DNA of 64,000 nt from Thiomicrospira pelophila DSM 1534. GTDB taxonomy: Bacteria; Pseudomonadota; Gammaproteobacteria; Thiomicrospirales; Thiomicrospiraceae. Every line of letters starts with the position of its first letter. The first letter of the stretch is position 1. The translations under genes and the position numbers were made by a program. The stretch is from assembly GCF_000711195.1 (NCBI RefSeq), contig NZ_JOMR01000001.1:186001-250000 (forward strand), read 5' to 3'. Positions 26,011-33,164 of the stretch are shown here, piece after piece. The notes beneath the pieces were generated by a model. That model saw only the letters and a program-made list of their open reading frames with translations, made no database searches and was not told the origin of the DNA.

Positions 26011-26847
26011 ATGACACGCTTCGCAAAGACTTTAAACAGTGTGATTTTAGTCAGCATTGCCTGGCTACCAGGCCTGGTGCAGGCCAGCAACGAGCCACCA
26101 CGCCATGCGCTCGACATTATCCAAATGTTTTTGCAAAATCCAGACGATGCAGCGGGTTTATTTGATGGCGCCGTGACCGCAAATATGCGGATACCTCCCA
26201 AATATATAGGCGTTAAGTTTTATGATCTACGTACTGGTCGAGAAATGGATCGCCAAGAAATACGAGAAGAACTGGGTGCGGTTCGACAAGATGGGGCTTA
26301 CGAATTGATCCGCATTGCTATGCAATTGATTCCAGCCAGTTATGAACTCAGTGAAGAAACTCTGCAGGACTTGATGGATGCGGCCTTTCTGGCAAGTATG
26401 CGTATGCCCCCCAAATACATTAGCATCGAATATTATGACACTCGGCTGGGCGCAAGTGGCAAAGGCGGTGGCGTATCCGGTCGGACACCCGTAGATATTC
26501 ATCATCCCGAAACTGAGTCAGAGCTCGATCTAGATGAGGAGAACTCTTCGCCCATTGATGAAAGCTTTGAAGGCTTAAAAGCCAAATACCAAAGTTTAAA
26601 ACTCGAGCTTAATCACCCTAAAAACCAAGTCGCTTTACCGATCTACGCTTATGGTAAAACTCAACAAGCGCTTAAAACCAACTTAATTTTTGTCATAGAA
26701 GATGTCACTAATGCGCTGGATATCGAGTTTGTAGATTATGGAAAGCGTGAGTTCGAGCAGAGTGGAGGCTATCAGGTTATGTACGGTGTGGGTTACTTTA
26801 GCGGCGAGCCGGAGGTATTAGAGCAATTAAAACAGGCTCTTTGGTAG
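26011..26847 (+). CDS. Exported protein with an internal duplication, function unknown
   Basis: I do not recognise this family. The 278-residue precursor has a signal peptide (MTRFAKTLNSVILVSIAWLPGLVQA). Two copies of one module follow: DGAVTANMRIPPKYIGVKFYD and DAAFLASMRMPPKYISIEYYD, 14 of 25 positions identical around the conserved MR-x-PPKYI and YD-x-R. Between about residues 160 and 195 lies an acidic, flexible stretch (ESELDLDEENSS); the last 80 residues look like an alpha/beta domain. TAAGGA precedes ATG 26011; the longer frame would translate the upstream palindrome. A second palindrome copy encodes the end of the signal peptide (read L-P-G-L-V). Confidence 0.75.
   Translation: MTRFAKTLNSVILVSIAWLPGLVQASNEPPRHALDIIQMFLQNPDDAAGLFDGAVTANMRIPPKYIGVKFYDLRTGREMDRQEIREELGAVRQDGAYELIRIAMQLIPASYELSEETLQDLMDAAFLASMRMPPKYISIEYYDTRLGASGKGGGVSGRTPVDIHHPETESELDLDEENSSPIDESFEGLKAKYQSLKLELNHPKNQVALPIYAYGKTQQALKTNLIFVIEDVTNALDIEFVDYGKREFEQSGGYQVMYGVGYFSGEPEVLEQLKQALW
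26067..26078. repeat. ACCAGGCCTGGT palindrome in a signal peptide
   Basis: A perfect 12-mer encoding L-P-G-L-V just before the predicted cleavage site of the exported protein; 71 bases from the end of the upstream copy. Confidence 0.95.
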
Positions 26848-26875
26848 AGAGAAGTAGATAGTAAATCATAAAAAG

Positions 26876-26919
26876 AAAAAGCCCCGAAAAGCGTGGGGGG
26901 ACGCTAATCAGGGCTTTTT
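26876..26919 (+). terminator. Terminator between the gene at 26011 and the tRNAs
   Basis: The outer arms AAAAAGCCC and GGGCTTTTT carry an inner AGCGT-N6-ACGCT hairpin. It can work on both strands and would also end the minus-strand tRNA transcript. Confidence 0.75.
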
Positions 26920-26922
26920 AGA

Positions 26923-27007
<85 letters not shown>

Positions 27008-27056
27008 AATACGGTACGAGAAAACCTTACTAGACAAATAAGACTTTCTCTATATA

Positions 27057-27132
27057 TGGTGGCTGCACCTGGAATCGAACCAGGGACACACGGATTTTCA
27101 ATCCGTTGCTCTACCAACTGAGCTATGCAGCC
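27057..27132 (-). tRNA. tRNA-Phe (anticodon GAA)
   Basis: The acceptor arms GGCTGCA and TGCAGCC pair, and CCA is encoded. The anticodon stem ACGGA/TCCGT holds the loop TTGAAAA with anticodon GAA. D-arm GCTCAGTTGGTAGAGC and T-arm CCTGGTTCGATTCCAGG are standard. Length is 76. It lies 49 bases upstream of tRNA-Leu on the same strand and both may share a transcript. Confidence 0.97.
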
Positions 27133-27422
27133 ATTCTTTAAGTCGGCGTATTATAGATAGGGGCTTGTCGACTGTCAAACACTATTTTAAAAGATTGGTG
27201 AAATTTGCGCAGGCTGAGGTTGTGCCAAATTTGCCCAAAGTATTTTGCCAAACAACGTCCTTTATATGATCTGGAATGTAGAGCTATTTATATAACGTAC
27301 AGCAACTCAGATTATAAGCTTTGTTTAAAATCTAATTTAAATATAACCATACTTTTTTCATCTTAATGAGACAGAAAATGCGATAGTTTGCAACTATGTT
27401 TTTAAGGCAAAAAGGAATAAGC

Positions 27423-28541
27423 ATGAAGTTAAATAAAAACCGCATTATTAGTCTGGTATTGGCTGGCGCGGGGTTGTCAGTATCAATGCAGACTACCGCG
27501 AATTCTTATGAAGACAGCTGGTCAAAACCGATTAAACAACACGCCACACAGGTTAATGATGCCGCGCTTAGTCAATCTCTTAACCATTATGCGAATGAAT
27601 ATGAGAAGTTGGTTAAACAGCATGGTTATATCGGTAAAAAGCTGAGTATTCCAGACATTGAAATTGCAGGAGATGGCGTATTTTTTGTGAAGGGTGCGCT
27701 GATGTGGGGCACGCTTGAAAATCACGGTTTGAACAACAATATTACGGCGGTAGAGCTGGATTCTGGCGTATTTATTTACAATACCGGCTCTAACCCGGCG
27801 GTGGCTTATAGTTTCCATCAAGCTTTAAAAAAACACACCCATAAACCCATTGTTTGGCTGGCGGCGGAAAACTATCAATCGCACGCCAATCTAGGTGGCA
27901 GTTATTGGCATGCTCAAGGGGTAAAAAATATTTATTCCCAGAAAGAAGCGGCCGATTTTTGGCAGAAAAAAGGCTTTGATAATGCGATTAGGCGAGTCAA
28001 TCAATACAACCCTTTTTTAGCGGAAGCCGCGCAAAATATTGGATCGCATTATAAAACTTTTGATGACAAATTGATTGTTAACAAAGGAACAGCGGATGAG
28101 TTTCATTTAATCAACTTTGGTGGCGGCCACACACCCACTATGACAGGCGCATTTATTCCATCAAAAAACATTTTATTTACCGGTGATTTAGGGTTTGTAG
28201 AACGTTTACCAGGCCTGCTGGATGATTCATCTTATTCGGAATGGATGGCATCGTTTGAAGGGATGGTGAACTATGCTAAAAAACATTCACCGGATGTGAA
28301 TAAGATGTTAGTGATTCCTGGTCACGGGGGCGCCACCACACTATCGGAATTGATCGCGCAAACTTATGAGTATTTTGAAGACCTTAAAGTTACAGTCGAT
28401 CACGCTTTAAGCCAAGGTTTAAGCGGTTCGGAGTTTGAAAAAGCGGTGGATATGCCTAAGTATCATCATCGTCCAATGTACAGTCAGCTTTACCTTCGTA
28501 ATGCGCAAAGTGTTTATGATGAGCTAACAAAAACTAAATAA
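27423..28541 (+). CDS. Metallo-beta-lactamase-fold exported protein with degenerate metal site
   Basis: This is a 372-residue exported protein of the metallo-beta-lactamase superfamily, like the SoxH / quinoprotein-relay hydrolases. After a signal peptide (to about residue 27) come the fold's strands (AVELDSGVFIYNTGSNPAV). Where the H-x-H-x-D-H metal motif should be, the sequence reads NYQSHANLGG, so all four ligands are replaced. Later family motifs remain: GGGHTPTMTG, FTGDLGF and VIPGHGG. It is therefore probably unable to bind the usual two metals and may have a binding or altered role. AAGGAA precedes ATG 27423. A near-match of the palindrome (ACCAGGCCTGCT) lies at 28208-28219. Confidence 0.85.
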   Translation: MKLNKNRIISLVLAGAGLSVSMQTTANSYEDSWSKPIKQHATQVNDAALSQSLNHYANEYEKLVKQHGYIGKKLSIPDIEIAGDGVFFVKGALMWGTLENHGLNNNITAVELDSGVFIYNTGSNPAVAYSFHQALKKHTHKPIVWLAAENYQSHANLGGSYWHAQGVKNIYSQKEAADFWQKKGFDNAIRRVNQYNPFLAEAAQNIGSHYKTFDDKLIVNKGTADEFHLINFGGGHTPTMTGAFIPSKNILFTGDLGFVERLPGLLDDSSYSEWMASFEGMVNYAKKHSPDVNKMLVIPGHGGATTLSELIAQTYEYFEDLKVTVDHALSQGLSGSEFEKAVDMPKYHHRPMYSQLYLRNAQSVYDELTKTK

Positions 28542-28554
28542 AAATTAGGCATCC

Positions 28555-28584
28555 AAAGCTCTGCCAAGCAGGGCTTTGTTTTTA
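28555..28584. terminator. Terminator between convergent genes
   Basis: AAAGC-T-CTGC-CAA-GCAG-G-GCTTT followed by a T-rich stretch. It separates the plus-strand beta-lactamase-fold gene from the minus-strand CIA30 gene. Confidence 0.8.
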
Positions 28585-28585
28585 T

Positions 28586-29086
28586 TTAGTGCTTAAAAAG
28601 TCCAAACTCTTGCACGCACAAGTTTACCGCTCCGGGCTGTCCAATCGCTAATAGCCCAAATCGAGTCACGTACTTTAGGTTGATTGGAATGCCAGTACGA
28701 TAAGGCGCAAACTGTTCGAAGCGCCAATAATCGGTGCGCCAATCAGTGGATGGAAACACATTGTTTTTATAAGATTGCCAAGGCTGGCGTAGTTCACTCG
28801 TTTTTAAATGGGCTGCCACGGCCGGTGCCGGGCCGCGCCATGTCATATAAATGCCATCATAATCGGCCAAGTTATCCACGGCCGATAAATCAAATTGCAT
28901 TTGAATAAAGCCACCATTGTTTTCGAGGCTAACTTGGCCTTGAAGACAGGTTACCCAAGCTCCGTTATCTTGCTTTTGCACCACTTGTCCTTGCGAGCCG
29001 CCGCCCATCACCTGATCGGATACAAAATCCCAGGGCGTAACGGTGTCTGGTGTAAGAGGATCAACCGGGTAAAGACGATAGTGCAT
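28586..29086 (-). CDS. CIA30-family protein
   Basis: This 166-residue protein matches the CIA30 family (named after a mitochondrial complex I assembly factor), a jelly-roll carbohydrate-binding-like fold. The signature is WDFVSDQVMGGGSQGQVV near residue 20 and GQVSLENNGGFIQMQFD near residue 50, followed by YDGIYMTWRG and a C-terminal RFGLLAIGQPGAVNL. No signal peptide is seen. Bacterial members have no settled function. It converges on the previous gene and has no clear operon partner. The 295-base spacer after its start (29087-29381) shows nothing I can identify. Confidence 0.85.
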   Translation of the reverse strand: MHYRLYPVDPLTPDTVTPWDFVSDQVMGGGSQGQVVQKQDNGAWVTCLQGQVSLENNGGFIQMQFDLSAVDNLADYDGIYMTWRGPAPAVAAHLKTSELRQPWQSYKNNVFPSTDWRTDYWRFEQFAPYRTGIPINLKYVTRFGLLAIGQPGAVNLCVQEFGLFKH

Positions 29087-29381
29087 AATGGAGCCTAAAA
29101 ATTAAAGGTTTGATAATTTGTGTGTTTTGTTTCTTAGGTGCAAGCGTAAATATTTTAATCTTGGCTAAGTTTAACTAACGGATGACCGAGTTGCAATTTA
29201 GTGATTTAAGACGTGTACTTGCACTACAAGGGTGTCAACTAGAGTTTGTTAGTAACTAAAGGTAATGCAAGCAAGGTTTACATACTCGCACCAGCATTGA
29301 AAAAAATTGATCAAACTAGCTAAAGGGAGCCTGCTCTTGATTAAAAATTAAGCGATACAAACATTTTGAATGTTAGCTTAT

Positions 29382-29666
29382 TTAATGACCAATTTTTTTG
29401 TCAGTGAATAACCAATTTTTGAGTTCTTTATCAAAAACAGAGTCATTTCGACGGATCCATTCTAAAGCCATGGCCGCATGTTCTTTTTCTTCATCGGCAT
29501 TATGCTGAAAAATATTTTGAAGTGTCTTATCTTTACTTGCTTCTATGCGCTGGTTGTAGGCGTCAACGGCTTCCAATTCTTCGATTAGTGTTAATAGTGC
29601 TCTATGCATATCTTGTGTTTTGCTGCTTATTTTTTCAAAGGGCTCGTGATAATTTATATTAGACAT
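29382..29666 (-). CDS. Encapsulated-ferritin-like protein (EncFtn) without cargo tail
   Basis: This is a 94-residue two-helix ferroxidase of the encapsulated ferritin family, which forms annular oligomers that oxidise iron. The family pattern is plain: YHEPFEKIS, MHRALLTLIEELEAVDAYNQRI with the metal-binding glutamate, HNADEEKEHAAMALEWIRRND with E-x-x-H, and NWLFT. Described EncFtn proteins continue past LFT with about 35 residues that carry an encapsulin-docking peptide; here the protein ends six residues later (DKKIGH). No encapsulin shell gene is near. AGGAG supports ATG 29666 rather than GTG 29672. Confidence 0.85.
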   Translation of the reverse strand: MSNINYHEPFEKISSKTQDMHRALLTLIEELEAVDAYNQRIEASKDKTLQNIFQHNADEEKEHAAMALEWIRRNDSVFDKELKNWLFTDKKIGH

Positions 29667-29808
29667 TTTCACTCCTTAGCTTTTTTTTTAAGTGATTAAA
29701 CTAGATATCAATTGATTGTTAACTTTGAAGAGTTTAATGAAAGTTAACAACCAATTTTGTCTAAAACAGATCGTCTAGACTTAGAATATTTAAATATATC
29801 AACACAAA

Positions 29809-30273
29809 CTATTCGTCATTTTTTTCATATTCATTTAATGCTTTATCTAGCGAGCTATTAATAGTTTTATAAGCTCTAGAGAAGCCGGTTTTTACTTCAC
29901 TCCATGCGTCTGAAGAACTATGCTTAAAGCCTCCGTACCACTCGGCAAGTTCATTACGCTGTTGGCGTAATGCTTTTAAATTCGATTTGGCTTCTTTTTG
30001 AGTGGCTTGAGTCATATTTTCCCAATTGGTGTCAATACGATATTCAAGGGCTTCAATACGGCTATCAAGCTTATTCATGGCTTTTTCAGCGGTCTTTTTT
30101 GCTTCGTCCCGTTGAGAAGCCGTATATTTCCCAAGTGTACTAATGAGCTCTTGAGTCTCTTTTTTAACGTCCTGGCTTGTTACTGATTCCTTATGATTGT
30201 CAGCATAAGCCAGCTGTGAAAGACCAAAAGTCATGGCGGTTACTAATGCGATTATAAAAGTATTGTTTTGCAT
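29809..30273 (-). CDS. Exported coiled-coil protein, sll1863-type stress protein
   Basis: The 154-residue precursor has a signal peptide (MQNNTFIIALVTAMTFGLSQLAYA) and a charged helical body rich in Lys, Glu and Gln at about residues 35-125, with heptad-like spacing (EALEYRIDTNWENM, NLKALRQQRNELAEW). It ends with SDAWSEVKTGFSRAYKTINSSLDKA. The pattern resembles the sll1863-type stress proteins of cyanobacteria and proteobacteria, whose role is unknown. The C-terminal D-A-W-x-x-x-K-x-G-x-x-x-A motif is shared with the next gene, so the two are paralogues. Confidence 0.6.
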   Translation of the reverse strand: MQNNTFIIALVTAMTFGLSQLAYADNHKESVTSQDVKKETQELISTLGKYTASQRDEAKKTAEKAMNKLDSRIEALEYRIDTNWENMTQATQKEAKSNLKALRQQRNELAEWYGGFKHSSSDAWSEVKTGFSRAYKTINSSLDKALNEYEKNDE

Positions 30274-30324
30274 AACAGTCTCCTAATTTGTTTGATTGAA
30301 TGTTCTCTTATTTAAGGCATCAGA

Positions 30325-30612
30325 TTAGCCAAAACGAGAAGTGGCGGATTTGACGGCGTTACTTAGGGAATGCCATGCGCTATCCATACCAGCTTTTAAA
30401 TCTTCCCAAGCATCATCGCCAGATTCTTTTAATTCAGTTAATTTACTGTTAGCGGCTTGCTGCATGGTACGTAACTCTTCAATTTCTTTGTAATAGGCTA
30501 ATTGGGTTTCTGCTTCGGCTGAGTCCGCTTTTGCTTTGAGTGCATCAATCTTTGCGTTCCATTCGTCTAATTGTGCTTCTAACTTTTTCTCGTAAGCTTC
30601 TTTCATACTCAT
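30325..30612 (-). CDS. Cytosolic coiled-coil stress-type protein
   Basis: This is a 95-residue helical protein with no signal peptide: a coiled coil (about residues 5-65, KKLEAQLDEWNAKIDALKAKAD) and a C-terminal module DDAWEDLKAGMDSAWHSLSNAV, matching the end of the exported protein downstream. It may be its intracellular counterpart. TAAGGAGG precedes the start. The pair lies with the ferritin-like gene on the same strand in an AT-rich area, suggesting a small stress or iron group; function is not known. Confidence 0.65.
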   Translation of the reverse strand: MSMKEAYEKKLEAQLDEWNAKIDALKAKADSAEAETQLAYYKEIEELRTMQQAANSKLTELKESGDDAWEDLKAGMDSAWHSLSNAVKSATSRFG

Positions 30613-31140
30613 AATGGCCTCCTTAGACTTGTAATATTATTTACAAGTTATTTAGCTAATCATCTCATTATGTTTGATGATTAAATTCACCATAACATTA
30701 AAAATTTTAGAATTACAAATCAGCGGTACTTAAATTCTGGAATTGATTTCTTAAAATAAACAAGCAGAAAAATTTAATAATTTAGGTTGGATTTTTATAT
30801 CTACTCCGGTTTCATAGGAAATTGTGCCTAAAATTAAATAGTTGTTTTCTCATGTATAAAAGGGTTATTGATCAAATAAGGAAAAATTATGCACCAAAAT
30901 ATACTTGGTTCATAACTCTAAATTTAATAGAGCCTCGTATATTGAGAATATGGTTTTATATGGGGCGTATCATCTTGTTTAGAAAACAGCCTACCAGTGG
31001 CATTCTTGTCTTAATTTGTTTATAGCCTCAGTATCAATAAGCCCTGTTATGATGATTGTATTATTCACTAAAATTAAGACTATAAAGTCAAAGCTTAGGT
31101 TTGAACTTTGGTTAAATGTTAAATATCTGAACAAGATGTG
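30613..31140. other. Gene-poor AT-rich spacer
   Basis: Between divergent genes there are about 530 AT-rich bases. An open frame of 67 codons at 30822-31025 has no ribosome site and no family resemblance, so I do not call it. I see no repeat or RNA gene here. Confidence 0.5.
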
Positions 31141-31170
31141 TATAATCTGTGTAACTAATTTAGGCATTTT

Positions 31171-31251
31171 CGCCAATTCGCCTTGAGCATCAAAGCTTGA
31201 GGGGAATTTTGGCTCGGATTCTCCAAACTGAGGTGCTCAATAGCGCCTCGT
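31171..31251 (+). promoter_or_regulatory. Two-hairpin leader before the Old Yellow Enzyme gene
   Basis: A TATAAT at 31141-31146 may start the transcript. The leader folds into a long hairpin (GCCAATT...CCTTGAGC / GCTTGAGG...AATTTTGGC, with G-U pairs; about 31174-31213) and a second one (GAGGTGC-TCAATA-GCGCCTC, about 31231-31250), ending before AAGGAG. No T run follows either. It may be a regulatory RNA element. Confidence 0.45.
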
Positions 31252-31271
31252 CAGACTTTTAAGGAGTTCAC

Positions 31272-32375
31272 ATGCAGCATTTATTATCACCACTTAAAAT
31301 GGGTAAACAAACCTTACCAAATCGCGTTTTCATGGCCCCTCTAACTCGTTCGCGCGCCGGCCAGCCAGGTGATGTGCCACAAGCGTTAAATGCAGAGTAT
31401 TACAGCCAACGTGCTACGGCTGGTTTAATTGTGACTGAGGCCACCCAAGTTTCTCGCCAAGGCCAGGGTTATGCGTTAACACCGGGCTTATATACCGACG
31501 CACAAGAGGCCGGTTGGAAAAAAGTGGTAGATGCGGTTCATGCTAAGAAAGGTCATATGTCGATGCAACTCTGGCACGTTGGGCGTATTTCACATTCTTT
31601 ATTACAGGAAAATAACGCCGCACCGGTTGCGCCATCCGCGATTCAAGCATCAAATAGTCAATGTTTTGTGATTCACCCAGATGGCACGCCAGAGCAGGCC
31701 ACTTGTGAGAAACCTAGAGCTTTAGAATTGTCCGAAATACCAGGCCTGGTGGATCAATATCGTCAAGCCGCCATGCGTGGCAAACGAGCAGGCTTTGATT
31801 TTTTTGAAGTGCATGCGGCCAATGGTTATTTATTGCATCAGTTTTTATCGACCAATAGTAATCAGCGCACCGATGCTTACGGCGGCAGTTTAGAGAACCG
31901 CGCACGCTTGATTTTAGAGGTTTTGGATGCGGTGATTGAGGTCGTCGGCGCGGATAAAGTGGGTGTGCGTTTATCGCCTAACTTTGTGGCGCATGACATA
32001 GCGGATGATGAGTCTGAAGCGAGCGCCCTGTATTTAGCCAAGGCGTTTAATCAGCGTGGCATAGCCTATCTGCATATTGCTGAGCCAGATTGGGCGGGCG
32101 GCGAACCTTTAACCGACGCTTTCCGTCAATCCTTGCGTGAGGCGTTTTCAGCTTGCTTGATCTGGTGTGGCAATTATACCGCCGACAGTGCAGAAGCCGC
32201 AGTTAAATCCGGTGTGGCGGATGCGATTGCATTTGGACGTAGCTACATTGCGAACCCAGACTTGGTTGAACGTTTCCGCTTGAATGCGCCTCTTAATAAG
32301 CCCGATCCATCCACTTTTTATGGTGGTGGCGCGGAAGGTTATACGGACTACCCATTTTTGCCGTCGAACACTTAA
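31272..32375 (+). CDS. Old Yellow Enzyme-family alkene reductase (NemA-like)
   Basis: This FMN-dependent NAD(P)H oxidoreductase reduces activated C=C bonds, such as N-ethylmaleimide or enones. The 367-residue barrel shows LPNRVFMAPLTRSRA, VTEATQVSRQGQGY, QLWHVGRISH, FDFFEVHAANGYLLHQFLS (His-Ala-Asn substrate site), NQRTDAYGGSLENRARL, and AIAFGRSYIANPDLVERF at the phosphate end. It is a single gene between its leader and a terminator. A palindrome copy is read I-P-G-L-V. In this organism it probably detoxifies electrophiles. Confidence 0.93.
   Translation: MQHLLSPLKMGKQTLPNRVFMAPLTRSRAGQPGDVPQALNAEYYSQRATAGLIVTEATQVSRQGQGYALTPGLYTDAQEAGWKKVVDAVHAKKGHMSMQLWHVGRISHSLLQENNAAPVAPSAIQASNSQCFVIHPDGTPEQATCEKPRALELSEIPGLVDQYRQAAMRGKRAGFDFFEVHAANGYLLHQFLSTNSNQRTDAYGGSLENRARLILEVLDAVIEVVGADKVGVRLSPNFVAHDIADDESEASALYLAKAFNQRGIAYLHIAEPDWAGGEPLTDAFRQSLREAFSACLIWCGNYTADSAEAAVKSGVADAIAFGRSYIANPDLVERFRLNAPLNKPDPSTFYGGGAEGYTDYPFLPSNT
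31739..31750. repeat. ACCAGGCCTGGT palindrome in the Old Yellow Enzyme gene
   Basis: A perfect 12-mer read I-P-G-L-V at the start of a surface helix. Confidence 0.95.
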
Positions 32376-32390
32376 AACTGGTTAGGTTTA

Positions 32391-32420
32391 AAAAAAGGCG
32401 CAGTTTTGCGCCTTTTTTTG
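32391..32420 (+). terminator. Intrinsic terminator after the Old Yellow Enzyme gene
   Basis: AAAAAAGGCGC-AGTTTT-GCGCCTTTTTTT, a strong hairpin with T run 16 bases after the stop. Confidence 0.92.
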
Positions 32421-32525
32421 TGCCTGTAAATTTACCTTGTCAGAACACATAGTTTTGCAGGAGTCGGTAGATTTGACATAATAGATTTTAACTAGGTTAG
32501 TTATTACATTTTAGGGGTACAGAAT

Positions 32526-33053
32526 ATGCAACGCTGGCTGATTCTTAGTGGTTTGTTGGTGATTTGGTCAGGGTTGGCTTCGGCGCAAAATTTTGTGTTG
32601 CTGGGTACACAAAATATGCAACTTGAAACCAGCCAAGGAGAGGACTTTGATTTGCCGGGCTTGCGCTTAATGGCTGGACGATATGACTATCGTGGAGACA
32701 TCACGCATCGAGTTTATTACAAGGGCTTGTTTATGTGGCAAAACGAGTCAGGCTTGAAACAGTCAGCCAATTTTAACGGGCTGGGTTACGATGTGATTTT
32801 AGATCAACATCGACATGTTCGGCCATACGTGGGTGCGAGCCTGGGTTATGCGCAGTATCGCTATTCGGATGCGATTGGGCGAGATTCAGATGGCGGATTA
32901 GCGGCAGGCTATCAGCTCGGTGTCGATTTTTCAGTCAACCCTTATTTAAGCGTTGACGTAGGTTATGAGCATTTAGCCACAGATTTGGCATTAGATCGCG
33001 TTCAAATCGACAGCTTCTCGGCTTTGAGTTTGATGCTGCTTCTAAAATTTTAA
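32526..33053 (+). CDS. Outer-membrane beta-barrel protein, OmpA/porin-like fold
   Basis: The 175-residue precursor has a signal peptide (MQRWLILSGLLVIWSGLASA) and alternating amphipathic strands: LRLMAGRYDY, HRVYYKGLFMW, VRPYVGASLGYAQYRY, LAAGYQLGVDFSV, LSVDVGYEHL and a last strand LSLMLLLKF ending in phenylalanine, as barrels assembled by BamA do. This suits an eight-strand barrel of the OmpW/OmpX/porin-like class. No substrate can be assigned. It stands just before the ovothiol genes but is not obviously linked to them. Confidence 0.75.
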   Translation: MQRWLILSGLLVIWSGLASAQNFVLLGTQNMQLETSQGEDFDLPGLRLMAGRYDYRGDITHRVYYKGLFMWQNESGLKQSANFNGLGYDVILDQHRHVRPYVGASLGYAQYRYSDAIGRDSDGGLAAGYQLGVDFSVNPYLSVDVGYEHLATDLALDRVQIDSFSALSLMLLLKF

Positions 33054-33073
33054 GATGGTTCCAAGTAAATTTT

Positions 33074-33112
33074 ATACATTTATGTATCTAACGTGTATAG
33101 AATGTGTATAGA
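33074..33112. promoter_or_regulatory. Repeat-containing control region before ovoA
   Basis: An inverted repeat ATACAT-TT-ATGTAT (33074-33087) is followed by two direct copies of GTGTATAGA (33093-33101 and 33104-33112), 11 bases apart or one helical turn. TATAGA/TATAGAT could be the -10 box. Confidence 0.4.
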
Positions 33113-33164
33113 TTGGGTTGTGAAATAAACCAACAATTAATATTAAGCTGAGTTAGGAATAAGA

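Noticed and set aside
28208-28219. ACCAGGCCTGCT in the beta-lactamase-fold gene
   Set aside because: One mismatch in the core; not counted as a copy.
30822-31025. Open frame of 67 codons in the AT-rich spacer
   Set aside because: No ribosome site, biased AT-rich composition and no family resemblance.
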